64,000 nucleotides of DNA, taken from the NCBI RefSeq assembly GCF_000384655.1, contig NZ_ARQI01000126.1:25187-89186 (forward strand), written 5' to 3'. The stretch comes from Brachyspira innocens ATCC 29796 (GTDB lineage Bacteria > Spirochaetota > Brachyspiria > Brachyspirales > Brachyspiraceae). Positions 1-7,670 of this stretch are shown here, one piece after another. The notes under the pieces were generated by a model. That model was not told the origin of the DNA, searched no databases, and was given only the letters and a program-made list of their open reading frames with translations. Every line of letters begins with the position of its first letter. Within the stretch, counting starts at the first letter, position 1. The translations under genes and the position numbers were made by a program.

Positions 1-682
1 TGTTTTCTAGATCATCTATCTTTTTTTCGTCTGCATGATATGTTATGTCGTATTTTAAATTTCCTGTAACCGTTATAAGTCCTTCAGGCATTCCTATTGT
101 AATCATGTTTTCTTTATCTATGCTGCTTTGTGCCAAAATTTTTGTGTACATATTAAAATATGGTTTAAAAAAGAATTTAAAATTTTTATATCCTTTTAAT
201 TCTTTTTTGCCTATCCTTCCGTTAATCATATATAATGGTATAAGTTTTTTATGAAGAGTGTATATAAGAGTAGGCCATATTTCTATCTCTGCTATCATAA
301 CATATTCTGGAGATATTAAATTAATAAGTTTATTAATCATATGAGGATAATCTAGAGTAAGATAAAAAAGCTCTACTTTATCACCATAATTTTTTCTTGC
401 TATATCATATCCCCCTACAGTAGTAGTAGACAAATAAACATTATATCCTCTTTCTATTAAAGTAAATACTATCTCTCTTACTGCTACTATTTCTCCTACA
501 CTTACAGCATGTATCCAAACAGCATTTTTATTATTTTCTTTAGGATATATAAACCCCAGTCTCGATAAAGCACCTTTTCTAATAGGCTTATTAAATATCA
601 TCATAATAAAAAATGATATAAATATAAAAGGATATAGGATATATCCAAAAATAGTATATATGCACATTAAAATTTTCTGCAT
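1..682 (-). CDS. waaA: 3-deoxy-D-manno-octulosonic acid (Kdo) transferase, N-terminal part
   Basis: Reading leftward from an ATG at 682-680, the frame stays open to the window edge (227 residues), so the C-terminal half lies outside. The protein has an N-terminal hydrophobic segment (about residues 8-30), then the glycosyltransferase-N motifs of the WaaA/KdtA family: WIHAVSVGE (56-64; the Glu is the catalytic base in characterised family members), STTTVGGYDIA (85-95), EIEIWPTLI (132-140) and INGRIGKKELKGY (153-165). WaaA moves Kdo from CMP-Kdo to lipid A precursors at the inner face of the cytoplasmic membrane. Its presence suggests a Kdo-containing lipooligosaccharide. A small membrane protein gene lies 30 bases upstream and may be co-transcribed. 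The family call is secure. How many Kdo residues it adds cannot be judged. Confidence 0.9.
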   Translation of the reverse strand, partial: MQKILMCIYTIFGYILYPFIFISFFIMMIFNKPIRKGALSRLGFIYPKENNKNAVWIHAVSVGEIVAVREIVFTLIERGYNVYLSTTTVGGYDIARKNYGDKVELFYLTLDYPHMINKLINLISPEYVMIAEIEIWPTLIYTLHKKLIPLYMINGRIGKKELKGYKNFKFFFKPYFNMYTKILAQSSIDKENMITIGMPEGLITVTGNLKYDITYHADEKKIDDLEN

Positions 683-712
683 TAAAAAAACCTATTAATT
701 AAAAAATGTTAA

Positions 713-1003
713 TTAAAAAATAGCAATAATTGTTAATATAATAATAACCATATACATAAAAAAAGAAATTAAGGCTTTTACAACAGCATGCTGCTTTCTA
801 GTACCCCATTCGCATCTGAAAGATACAATGATAAATAAAGCAAATAATAATATTTCTATAGCATTAATTATAATAAAAATGGCACTATATATACCTGTTT
901 TTATATTATTATGCTCTATAATATAAAAAGCTGCTATAGGAAAAAGCATAAGTATAGAGGCATTAACTAATTTATGTATTAAAATATATTTATTAATATT
1001 CAT
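713..1003 (-). CDS. Small membrane protein of unknown function
   Basis: A 96-residue protein with three predicted hydrophobic helices, around residues 10-28, 36-60 and 75-95, joined by short loops; one loop carries the charged stretch RCEWGTRKQH. I recognise no family. It sits directly upstream of the Kdo transferase gene on the same strand, 30 bases away, so the two may form a short operon, and a role in envelope or lipid metabolism is possible. That is inference from position only. Confidence 0.6.
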   Translation of the reverse strand: MNINKYILIHKLVNASILMLFPIAAFYIIEHNNIKTGIYSAIFIIINAIEILLFALFIIVSFRCEWGTRKQHAVVKALISFFMYMVIIILTIIAIF

Positions 1004-1153
1004 AACATAGATTATACTAAATAAATATATTATGTCAATTAATTGCTAAATCAATTTTAATAATTTTTTAAGTAAAATATTAGTATGTTTGAAATGATTT
1101 ATAATATATCAAGATATTTAAATAATAATTCTTATAATTTTATATTACTTTGT

Positions 1154-1567
1154 TTATAAACTTTTATAAATATCTTTTAAAGTAGTTTTTTTAAGTTCTT
1201 TTTCCATAGCATTTTGAATATTATCCAGTTTTGGCTGAAGTATTTCATTAATTTTACTTCCCACAGGACATTTTTTATTTGGGTTTTCATGAAAGCTGAA
1301 AAGTTTTCCTTCATCTAGGCTTTCTACAGCATTAAATATATCAAGTAATGTAATATTTTCTGTTTTTTTATTCAGACTTATTCCTCCAGTTCCTCTTTTT
1401 ACAGTGATAATATTTGCTTTTTGAAGCTGTATTAATATATTTCTTATAATAACAGGATTAACTTGAACACTTTCTGATATAAAATTTGATGTTATCTTTT
1501 CATCTTTAAACTCTAATATGCAAAGCAATGTATGAACCGCTATTGTAAATCTTGAACTAATCTTCAT
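1154..1567 (-). CDS. Rrf2-family transcriptional regulator (YwnA-like)
   Basis: 137 residues with the Rrf2 layout: an N-terminal winged helix (MKISSRFTIAVHTLL... to about residue 60), the family motif GTGGISLNK (59-67), and TLLDIFNAVE (73-82). Only two cysteines are present, C16 and C100. It therefore lacks the three-Cys Fe-S cluster set of IscR or NsrR and looks closer to YwnA-type members. It is divergent from the macrodomain-sirtuin operon. A TTGTAAT-N7-ATTACAA dyad occurs twice at that operon's promoter and twice more before the YwnB-like gene at 3473. In Bacillus subtilis ywnA and ywnB are neighbours, which supports the pairing. I infer that this protein binds those dyads. What it senses, for example NAD(P)H, an electrophile or redox state, cannot be told. 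Confidence 0.88.
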   Translation of the reverse strand: MKISSRFTIAVHTLLCILEFKDEKITSNFISESVQVNPVIIRNILIQLQKANIITVKRGTGGISLNKKTENITLLDIFNAVESLDEGKLFSFHENPNKKCPVGSKINEILQPKLDNIQNAMEKELKKTTLKDIYKSL

Positions 1568-1654
1568 TAAATTATCCTTAAAATTATTAAAAATTATAAT
1601 ATATTTATTTTCTTAATGCAAACAAAAAAATTAAATAAAGAAATTTAAATTTTG

Positions 1655-1713
1655 TTGTAATACTTGACATTACAATTGTAGTATAGTATTATTGTAATGA
1701 TTATAGTTACAAT
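1655..1713 (+). promoter_or_regulatory. Promoter with two dyad operators, macrodomain-sirtuin operon
   Basis: A sigma-70-type promoter is visible: TTGACA at 1664-1669, a 17-base spacer, and TATTAT at 1687-1692. Dyad 1 is TTGTAAT-N7-ATTACAA (1655-1675), with perfect arms that enclose the -35 box. Dyad 2 is TTGTAAT-N7-GTTACAA (1692-1712), one mismatch, starting at the -10 box. Both have a seven-base spacer. The same arrangement occurs at 3366-3426. The likely ligand is the divergent Rrf2 protein, acting as a repressor that covers the promoter. Confidence 0.82.
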
Positions 1714-1724
1714 AAGGATAAACA

Positions 1725-2498
1725 ATGAATAAATTATTATTTTTAATAGATTATCTTATTAAAGAAGGTAATTATGAATATAATAAAGAATTAGAAAATG
1801 CATTAAAAGAAAATAATGAAGAAGTACTGTATAACTATTTCAGATATTTAATGAATATAAGACTTCCAAACAATATAAGCGAAGAATATCTTAAAATAGA
1901 AGATGAATATTTACAAGAGAGATTAAAAAATAAAATAATAACAAATATAGAAGATATAAAACCTATAAGAGATAATTTATATTTATGGCAGGGAGACATA
2001 ACAACATTAAATATAGATGCTGTAGTTAATGCTGCCAATTCTTCTATGCTTGGCTGTTTTATTCCGCTTCATAAATGCATAGATAATGCCATACATAGTG
2101 CTTCTGGTACTAGATTAAGATTATGCCTAAATAACATAATGAAAGGAAAAACTGAGGATACTGGAAAATGTATAATAACTAAAGCATTTAATTTACCAAG
2201 TAAATATATACTTCATACAGTAGGACCTATAATACAGAATAGTGTTTCAAAAAAAGATGAAGAGCTTTTATATAACTGTTATAAATCATGCTTAGAAACT
2301 GCAAAAGACAATAATATAAAAAGCATAGCATTTTGCTGTATATCTACAGGAGAGTTTAAGTTTCCAAACAAGGAGGCTTCTCAGATAGCGGTAAATGCTG
2401 TAAAAGATTTTTTAAATAATAGTAAATATGATATAAAGATATTATTTAATGTATTTAAAGATTTGGATTATGAACTTTATTATAATATTTTAAAATAA
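1725..2498 (+). CDS. Zinc-dependent macrodomain protein-ADP-ribose hydrolase
   Basis: 257 residues: a helical N-terminal extension of about 80 residues, then a macrodomain (84-257) with GDITTLNIDAVVNAANSS (90-107), where the ADP-ribose-binding Asp and Asn lie. The segment GCFIPLHKCIDNAIH (110-124) is typical of the zinc-containing subclass, with C111, H116 and C118 the likely metal ligands. In streptococci and staphylococci such proteins are encoded beside SirTM and remove ADP-ribose from a lipoylated GcvH-like carrier. Here the SirTM gene follows 15 bases downstream. The ATG at 1725 follows AAGGATAAACA. I see no GcvH-L or lipoate ligase gene within the window, so the substrate is open. Confidence 0.9.
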   Translation: MNKLLFLIDYLIKEGNYEYNKELENALKENNEEVLYNYFRYLMNIRLPNNISEEYLKIEDEYLQERLKNKIITNIEDIKPIRDNLYLWQGDITTLNIDAVVNAANSSMLGCFIPLHKCIDNAIHSASGTRLRLCLNNIMKGKTEDTGKCIITKAFNLPSKYILHTVGPIIQNSVSKKDEELLYNCYKSCLETAKDNNIKSIAFCCISTGEFKFPNKEASQIAVNAVKDFLNNSKYDIKILFNVFKDLDYELYYNILK

Positions 2499-2513
2499 TT
2501 AGGAGAATCATAA

Positions 2514-3356
2514 ATGAATGAGCAATTAGAATTAATAAAAAAATTAAAATCAAGTATAGAAAAATCAGATTATATATTAATAGGGGCAGGAGCAGGACTT
2601 TCTGTTTCTGCAGGATTTTCTTATGACGGTGAGAGATTCGATAAATATTTTAGTGAATATAAAGATAGATACGGTTTAACTGACATGTATAGTGCAGGAT
2701 TTTATAATTATCCTACTTTTGAAGATTTTTGGGGATATTTTTCGCTTCTTGTGTATGTTAATAGATATGATATACCAGCAGATGAAACTCATTTAAATCT
2801 ATTAGAAATAATAAAAAATAAGAATTATTTTGTTATAACAACAAATGTTGACGGAAGATTTGAAGAGGCAAAATTTGATAAAGAAAAATTATTTAAAGTT
2901 CAAGGAGACTATTCTCTTTTTCAATGTTCTCTTCCATGCAGAAATGAAACTTTTTATAATGAAAAACAAATAAGAGAAATGGTAAAGTCAAGAAAAGATT
3001 TGAAAATACCAAAAGAACTTATACCAAAATGTCCTCATTGCAGCAGAAATATGTCAATGAACTTAAGATGCGATAATACTTTTGTGCAAGATGATAATTG
3101 GTATCATTCTATGGATAGATATAAAAAATTCTTAAATGAAGCAGAAAATAAAAATATATTATTTTTAGAATTAGGGGTAGGTTATAATACACCTGCTATA
3201 ATAAAATATTCTTTCTGGGATATGGCTTTAAAAAATGAAAACTCAATTTATGCATCTGTAAATTTAAATGATTCATATGCACCTGATAATTTGAAAGAAC
3301 GCTCTATATGTATAGATGATGATATATCTAAAGTTTTAAAATATATAAAAAGTTAA
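2514..3356 (+). CDS. Class M sirtuin (SirTM), protein ADP-ribosyltransferase
   Basis: 280 residues with a sirtuin Rossmann core: GAGAGLSVSAGF (24-35) binds NAD+, and TTNVDGRF (109-116) carries the conserved Asn-x-Asp. Where deacetylase sirtuins have the catalytic His-Gly, this protein has VQGDY (129-133), with Gln130 in the His position. That is the hallmark of SirTM enzymes, which ADP-ribosylate proteins rather than deacylate them. Two Cys pairs, C138/C142 and C173/C176, form the structural zinc site. The gene follows the zinc macrodomain gene with a good ribosome site (AGGAG), giving a writer-eraser pair under the same Rrf2-type operator. The biochemical role is known from streptococcal and staphylococcal relatives. 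The target protein here is unknown. Confidence 0.9.
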   Translation: MNEQLELIKKLKSSIEKSDYILIGAGAGLSVSAGFSYDGERFDKYFSEYKDRYGLTDMYSAGFYNYPTFEDFWGYFSLLVYVNRYDIPADETHLNLLEIIKNKNYFVITTNVDGRFEEAKFDKEKLFKVQGDYSLFQCSLPCRNETFYNEKQIREMVKSRKDLKIPKELIPKCPHCSRNMSMNLRCDNTFVQDDNWYHSMDRYKKFLNEAENKNILFLELGVGYNTPAIIKYSFWDMALKNENSIYASVNLNDSYAPDNLKERSICIDDDISKVLKYIKS

Positions 3357-3363
3357 AAATTTT

Positions 3364-3428
3364 AGTTGTAATATTTGACATTACAACTAAATCATGTTAT
3401 TATAATTGTAACAATAGCTATTACAACT
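3364..3428 (+). promoter_or_regulatory. Promoter with two dyad operators before the YwnB-like gene
   Basis: TTGACA (3375-3380), a 17-base spacer and TATTAT (3398-3403) form a promoter, with an alternative TATAAT at 3401-3406. Dyad 1, TTGTAAT-N7-ATTACAA (3366-3386), extends to AGTTGTAAT/ATTACAACT at 3364-3388. Dyad 2, TTGTAAC-N7-ATTACAA (3406-3426), has one mismatch. Arm sequence, spacer length and placement relative to -35 and -10 repeat those at 1655-1713, so one regulator should control both units. Confidence 0.82.
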
Positions 3429-3472
3429 CTTTAATTTAAAGAAAATATTTTATATAAAAAAGGAGAATTAAA

Positions 3473-4102
3473 ATGAAAATTGCAATAATAGCAGCAAACG
3501 GAAGAGCCGGAAAATTAATCATGAATGAGGCATTAGAAAGAGGGCTAGATGTTACAGCCATAGTAAGAGATAAAACAAAAATAAATAATTCAAAAGCAAA
3601 AGTTATAGAAAAAGATTTATTCGATTTGACAAAAGATGATTTGAAAGAATTTGATACTGTTGTAAGTGCATTCGGAGTATGGGAAGAAAAAGAACTCAAT
3701 AAGCATTCGTCTGCAATGGAGCATTTATGTAATATACTTGCAAATACAAACATAAGACTTATGGTAGTTGGAGGAGCTGGAAGTTTATATATAGATAGCG
3801 GCAAAAAATTAATGGATAGTGAAACTTTTCCTGATATATTCAAACCTCTTGCAAAAAGTATGTCAAAATCATTTGATATATTAAAAAATAAAAAAGATGT
3901 TTTATGGACTTATGTATCTCCTTCTGCTGATTTCCAAGCTGATGGAGAAAAAACAGGACAATACAATATAGGATTTGATGAATTACTTTTTAATTCAAAA
4001 GGTGAAAGTTCTATTAGTTATGCTGATTATGCTGTAGCTTTTGTTGATGAGATACAAAATAAAAAACATTTAAATCAAAGAATAACATTCTGTTGTAAAT
4101 AA
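3473..4102 (+). CDS. YwnB-like NAD(P)-binding protein (NmrA/SDR type)
   Basis: 209 residues, an atypical short-chain dehydrogenase fold. It starts MKIAIIAANGRAGK, a glycine-rich dinucleotide loop with the variant AANGRAG (7-13), followed by VVSAFG and VVGGAGS. This matches the YwnB / NAD(P)H-binding family (COG2910). No active-site Tyr-x-x-x-Lys pair is evident, so it may be a sensor or a non-classical reductase. The start is set by AAAAGGAGAATTAAAATG. Its promoter carries the same double dyad as the sirtuin operon, and the Rrf2 regulator lies 2 kb upstream, echoing the ywnA-ywnB neighbourhood of Bacillus. The substrate is unknown. Confidence 0.8.
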   Translation: MKIAIIAANGRAGKLIMNEALERGLDVTAIVRDKTKINNSKAKVIEKDLFDLTKDDLKEFDTVVSAFGVWEEKELNKHSSAMEHLCNILANTNIRLMVVGGAGSLYIDSGKKLMDSETFPDIFKPLAKSMSKSFDILKNKKDVLWTYVSPSADFQADGEKTGQYNIGFDELLFNSKGESSISYADYAVAFVDEIQNKKHLNQRITFCCK

Positions 4103-4117
4103 CAATTATTAAAAAAT

Positions 4118-4160
4118 ATAGAAGTTAATAGTATATTATTTTTTATCTATTAACTTCTAT
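4118..4160. terminator. Intergenic hairpin between convergent genes
   Basis: A perfect 14-bp inverted repeat: arms 4118-4131 and 4147-4160, ATAGAAGTTAATAG and its complement, loop of 15. It lies between convergent genes. A run of A before the left arm gives a U-run on the minus strand, so it can end transcription of the flavodoxin gene and perhaps of the YwnB-like gene. The stem is AT-rich, so its strength is uncertain. Confidence 0.5.
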
Positions 4161-4186
4161 GAATAATAAATATTTTAATTTTTATA

Positions 4187-5551
4187 TTATTTAATATTTT
4201 TCACATTGGCATTATTAATAATCTTTTTATAAGGCATTAAAATATATTCATTCATTTTGTCTTTCATTTTCTTTTGTATTGAAGGAATTGATATTAAAGC
4301 ACCTACTAATTTCATCTGCAGCATTTTCATTCTTTGTTTTTGAGGGAAGTCATAGATATGATGTTTTTTATAGTATTTATGATCTTCTTTCATAAGTCCC
4401 TGCATTATGTATATCAAGTCCCTGAATATCTTCATTCCTCCTACACCATAAAAGTTTTTAGGACGAGTGCATTTATTATCCATAGCATATTTCATTATAG
4501 ATGATAACTTTGAAAGTTCATTGCAGGCATCATCATTATAATCATATGCAATATGAGTGAGAAAATTACCTCCCACTTCAGAACGTGATTCTATAAGTGT
4601 TTGCAAATTATATTCTCTTTCATAATCCCCACTTATTATATATCCTATAGGCATACCTTCTGTAACAGTTCTATGCCCATTGCAGAATTGCCTGTCATCA
4701 TAAATTTTAAAACTCGAATGCGTATAATGATTTTCTATTGTAAAAGCATATATAATCGAATCGGCCTTCTGTATTTCATTTCTCAAAAAATCATCAAATC
4801 CATCTTTATAAACACATTTGCCAGTAATAGCACAGCCGAAACAACCAAGACAGCCTCCATGAAAATTGTATTCTCTTATATTTATTTCTCTAGTTTTATA
4901 AGGAAATACTGACTTAAAATCTTCAATCATATTTCTTAAACTTTCATCATTATTGGTACAGTTAGTTAGTATTAAAACATCTTTTGAATTATCTTTTTCT
5001 TTTGAATTGTTAGTATATTTTCTCTTATATATAATTTTTTCTTTTCTATCTGATATATCTGAATTAATATTTAAATTATTCTCTATACAAAAAATTAAAT
5101 AATTAAAAAAGTTTATAGCATCTTCCTGACCTTCTTTTTTCATGAGGTCTTCCATGTCAGCAGAAAGCCCTCTTATATATTTTAATCCTAAATCTAAACA
5201 ATTTTCTTCCATAAACTTATGTGCTGTAATATCATAAAAATGCTTTGAAGTAGAAAACTGCGTTGCAAATTTATTTTTTATGTTAATATTATTTTCTTTT
5301 AATAATTCTATAAATCTATGCAGCTGATATGGTACTAAAAAAGTGTATACAGGATAAGAAAATATAATTAGATCTGTTTTTTCAAGTTCTTCTTTTATCT
5401 CGTTAAAGTTTTTTTCATAATATTTTATTTTTTGCCCAACGTTTAAAAATGAAAATTTATGCTCTGTAAATAGTTTTTCTAAAAATAATAAAGTTTGTAA
5501 AGTTATGCTGTTATTGCCTTTGGGGCTTCCATTTATAACTAGAATGTTCAT
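4187..5551 (-). CDS. Tandem flavodoxin-like NAD(P)H-dependent FMN reductase / Fe-S flavoprotein
   Basis: 454 residues containing two flavodoxin-like units. The first (1 to about 165) begins MNILVINGSPKGNNS, an FMN phosphate loop, and has IFSYPVYTF. The second (about 190-400) begins VLILTNC and has GGCLGCFGCAITGKC, the Cys-rich motif found after the first flavin loop in iron-sulfur flavoproteins and related NADPH:FMN reductases. A basic C-terminal tail follows. Fusion of two such domains would let one chain carry two FMN and possibly an Fe-S centre. The start follows AAAGGACTAAAAA. It is a single-gene unit, convergent with the YwnB-like gene. Substrate and partner are unknown; an electron-transfer or reductive detoxification role is likely from family. 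Confidence 0.8.
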   Translation of the reverse strand: MNILVINGSPKGNNSITLQTLLFLEKLFTEHKFSFLNVGQKIKYYEKNFNEIKEELEKTDLIIFSYPVYTFLVPYQLHRFIELLKENNINIKNKFATQFSTSKHFYDITAHKFMEENCLDLGLKYIRGLSADMEDLMKKEGQEDAINFFNYLIFCIENNLNINSDISDRKEKIIYKRKYTNNSKEKDNSKDVLILTNCTNNDESLRNMIEDFKSVFPYKTREINIREYNFHGGCLGCFGCAITGKCVYKDGFDDFLRNEIQKADSIIYAFTIENHYTHSSFKIYDDRQFCNGHRTVTEGMPIGYIISGDYEREYNLQTLIESRSEVGGNFLTHIAYDYNDDACNELSKLSSIMKYAMDNKCTRPKNFYGVGGMKIFRDLIYIMQGLMKEDHKYYKKHHIYDFPQKQRMKMLQMKLVGALISIPSIQKKMKDKMNEYILMPYKKIINNANVKNIK

Positions 5552-5872
5552 TTTTTAGTCCTTTAATTAATAATACTATTATATTTAATAATAATAAAAG
5601 CTCAATATAAAAATTAAAATATAATTTATTAAAGATATTTGTCTGATAATAAAGTTTTTATATGCTTAAGTTTTACATAAAATCATTCATATGTTATACA
5701 CTTTATGATACTTAATCCTATACATTTAGCATGTCATACAGAATGCTTTATTTCAAATTAGACCATATTAAATAAATATATTTTAGGATTAATTTTTTGT
5801 TAAAATATTTATATTTTTTTAAAATAGTATTATAATAGTATACTTCTATTATTTAATAAGGTTTTTATTTTT
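5552..5872. other. Intergenic region, no gene seen
   Basis: About 320 AT-rich bases between divergent genes. The only signal I trust is a TATAAT (5831-5836) 37 bases before the antiporter start, without a well-spaced -35 box. No RNA gene, repeat or decayed reading frame is evident. Confidence 0.4.
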
Positions 5873-7468
5873 ATGAATTTTTCAATATTATTATCATCTA
5901 TAATAATTATTCTTTGTATAATTGTAAGTAAAATTTCTACAAAAGTAGGAGTTCCTTCTCTTTTGCTTTTCCTTGTTTTGGGAATGATATTCGGTACAGA
6001 CGGAGTTTTAAAAATACGTTTTGATGATTATAAAATAGCAGAACAGCTTTGTACTATAACATTGATATTCATTATGTTTTACGGAGGATTTGGTACTAAT
6101 TGGAAAGCGGCAAAACCTGTTGCAAGCAAGGCATTTTTGCTTTCATTTATAGGTACTTTTATCACGTCCATGGTTACTGGGGTATTATGCTACTTTGTAC
6201 TTAAATTCGGACTTTTTGAAAGTTTTTTAATAGGCTCTGTTATAGGTTCTACGGATGCAGCTTCGGTATTCTCTATATTACGTTCAAGAAGTCTTAACCT
6301 TAAAGACGGTTTAGCTTCATTGCTTGAGCTTGAGAGCGGAAGTAACGACCCTATGTCATATATGCTTACTGTTATATTTTTGGGGCTTTTAGGAAAAACA
6401 TTAACTAGTCCGTTATCTATTATATACATGGTTTTTGCTCAGATAGTTTTTGCTTTGGCAGTGGCAGCTTTGGTATCATTTATGGCCTATAATATGCTTA
6501 GGAGATTCAAATTCCCAGTTAATGGCCTTGATACAATATTTGTACTTGCTGTGGCATTGCTTTCATATTCTCTTTCTTCTATAATAGGCGGAAACGGATA
6601 TTTAACTGTTTATATAGTTGGAATAGTGCTTGGAAACAGCAGCATCAAAAATAAAGTTACTTTGGTTCATTTCTTTGACGGAGTTACTGGACTTATGCAG
6701 ATGGTTCTTTTCTTCTTGTTAGGACTTTTATCTTTTCCTTCAAGAATATTTAATGTGGCACCTACTGCTATATATGTAGCACTTTTTGTAACTTTTGTGG
6801 CAAGACCTATAGCCGTATTTGCTATACTAACTCCTTTTAAGGTATCATTAAAAAAACAATTGCTTGTTATGTGGGCTGGACTTAGAGGTGCTGCTTCGAT
6901 AGTATTTGCTATATTTGTAATAGTTAATAATAATTCTATAAGTTATGATATATTTCACATAGTATTTTTTCTAGCTATAATATCGGTATTATTTCAAGGT
7001 ACACTGCTTCCTATTATAGCCAAAAAGCTGGATTTGGTTGATTCCGATGAAAATGTACTTAAAACTTTCAACGACTTTGTTGATGATTCTGATATGGAGC
7101 TTATACAGATAACAATACCGCCGCATCATCATTGGGTTGGAAGACCTATAATGGAGATAGAGCTTCCAGAGGATTCTATTATTGTAACTATAGAGAGGGG
7201 AAATACAACTATTATACCTAATGGAAAAACTGTTATTGAGGCTGGAGATGTTGTTATACTTAATGCTAAAAGAACTAAGTATTATGATATAAGTTTAAGA
7301 GAGATACATATAAATCTTCATCATCCTTGGAGAGATAAGGAATTGAAAGATTTAAATTTACCTAAAAATAATTTGATAGTTATGATAAAAAGAGATGGCG
7401 GAACTGTTATACCAAGAGGAAATACTGTGATAAGAGATAAAGATATTGTATTATTAAGAGATGTATGA
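5873..7468 (+). CDS. CPA1-family K+(Na+)/H+ antiporter with two TrkA-C domains
   Basis: 531 residues. The membrane part (1 to about 385) has some 12 helices and the exchanger signature: GSTDAASVFSILRS followed by ESGSNDPMSYML, whose Asn-Asp pair lies in the ion site, and later WAGLRGAASIVFA. The soluble C-terminus contains two TrkA-C/RCK-C folds in tandem (about 405-465 and 475-531), each ending in the typical GDVVIL / KDIVLL strand. This layout matches NhaP2/CvrA-like potassium-proton antiporters, whose RCK-C domains bind regulatory ligands such as nucleotides. The gene is a single unit ended by a strong terminator. Ion preference (K+ versus Na+) cannot be read from sequence. Confidence 0.88.
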   Translation: MNFSILLSSIIIILCIIVSKISTKVGVPSLLLFLVLGMIFGTDGVLKIRFDDYKIAEQLCTITLIFIMFYGGFGTNWKAAKPVASKAFLLSFIGTFITSMVTGVLCYFVLKFGLFESFLIGSVIGSTDAASVFSILRSRSLNLKDGLASLLELESGSNDPMSYMLTVIFLGLLGKTLTSPLSIIYMVFAQIVFALAVAALVSFMAYNMLRRFKFPVNGLDTIFVLAVALLSYSLSSIIGGNGYLTVYIVGIVLGNSSIKNKVTLVHFFDGVTGLMQMVLFFLLGLLSFPSRIFNVAPTAIYVALFVTFVARPIAVFAILTPFKVSLKKQLLVMWAGLRGAASIVFAIFVIVNNNSISYDIFHIVFFLAIISVLFQGTLLPIIAKKLDLVDSDENVLKTFNDFVDDSDMELIQITIPPHHHWVGRPIMEIELPEDSIIVTIERGNTTIIPNGKTVIEAGDVVILNAKRTKYYDISLREIHINLHHPWRDKELKDLNLPKNNLIVMIKRDGGTVIPRGNTVIRDKDIVLLRDV

Positions 7469-7543
7469 TATTTTGACATTTATTTTTTACCATATCTTTT
7501 ATAAATGGTTATAATAAATAAGTATTTTTCATAAATAATCTCC

Positions 7544-7597
7544 CACTTTTATTTAGCTTTACCCTTTTAAAGCTAAATAAAAGTGACTTTTTATTTC
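7544..7597 (+). terminator. Rho-independent terminator after the antiporter gene
   Basis: A perfect 17-bp stem, arms 7544-7560 and 7569-7585 (CACTTTTATTTAGCTTT and its complement), loop of eight, followed by ACTTTTTATTT. It lies 75 bases past the antiporter stop. Confidence 0.85.
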
Positions 7598-7611
7598 TAT
7601 CCGCATTATAA

Positions 7612-7640
7612 TTGACTTTTTTACATTTTGTTAGTATACT
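7612..7640 (+). promoter_or_regulatory. Promoter of the methyltransferase gene
   Basis: TTGACT at 7612-7617, a 17-base spacer and TATACT at 7635-7640. Transcription would begin near 7647, which favours the ATG at 7671 over the in-frame TTG at 7656. Confidence 0.7.
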
Positions 7641-7670
7641 CAAAATAAATATTTATTGGATACCTTGTTT

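Noticed and set aside
7656..7670. TTG start for the methyltransferase
   Set aside because: A good promoter (TTGACT-17-TATACT) would start transcription only about 9 bases before it; the ATG at 7671 fits better.
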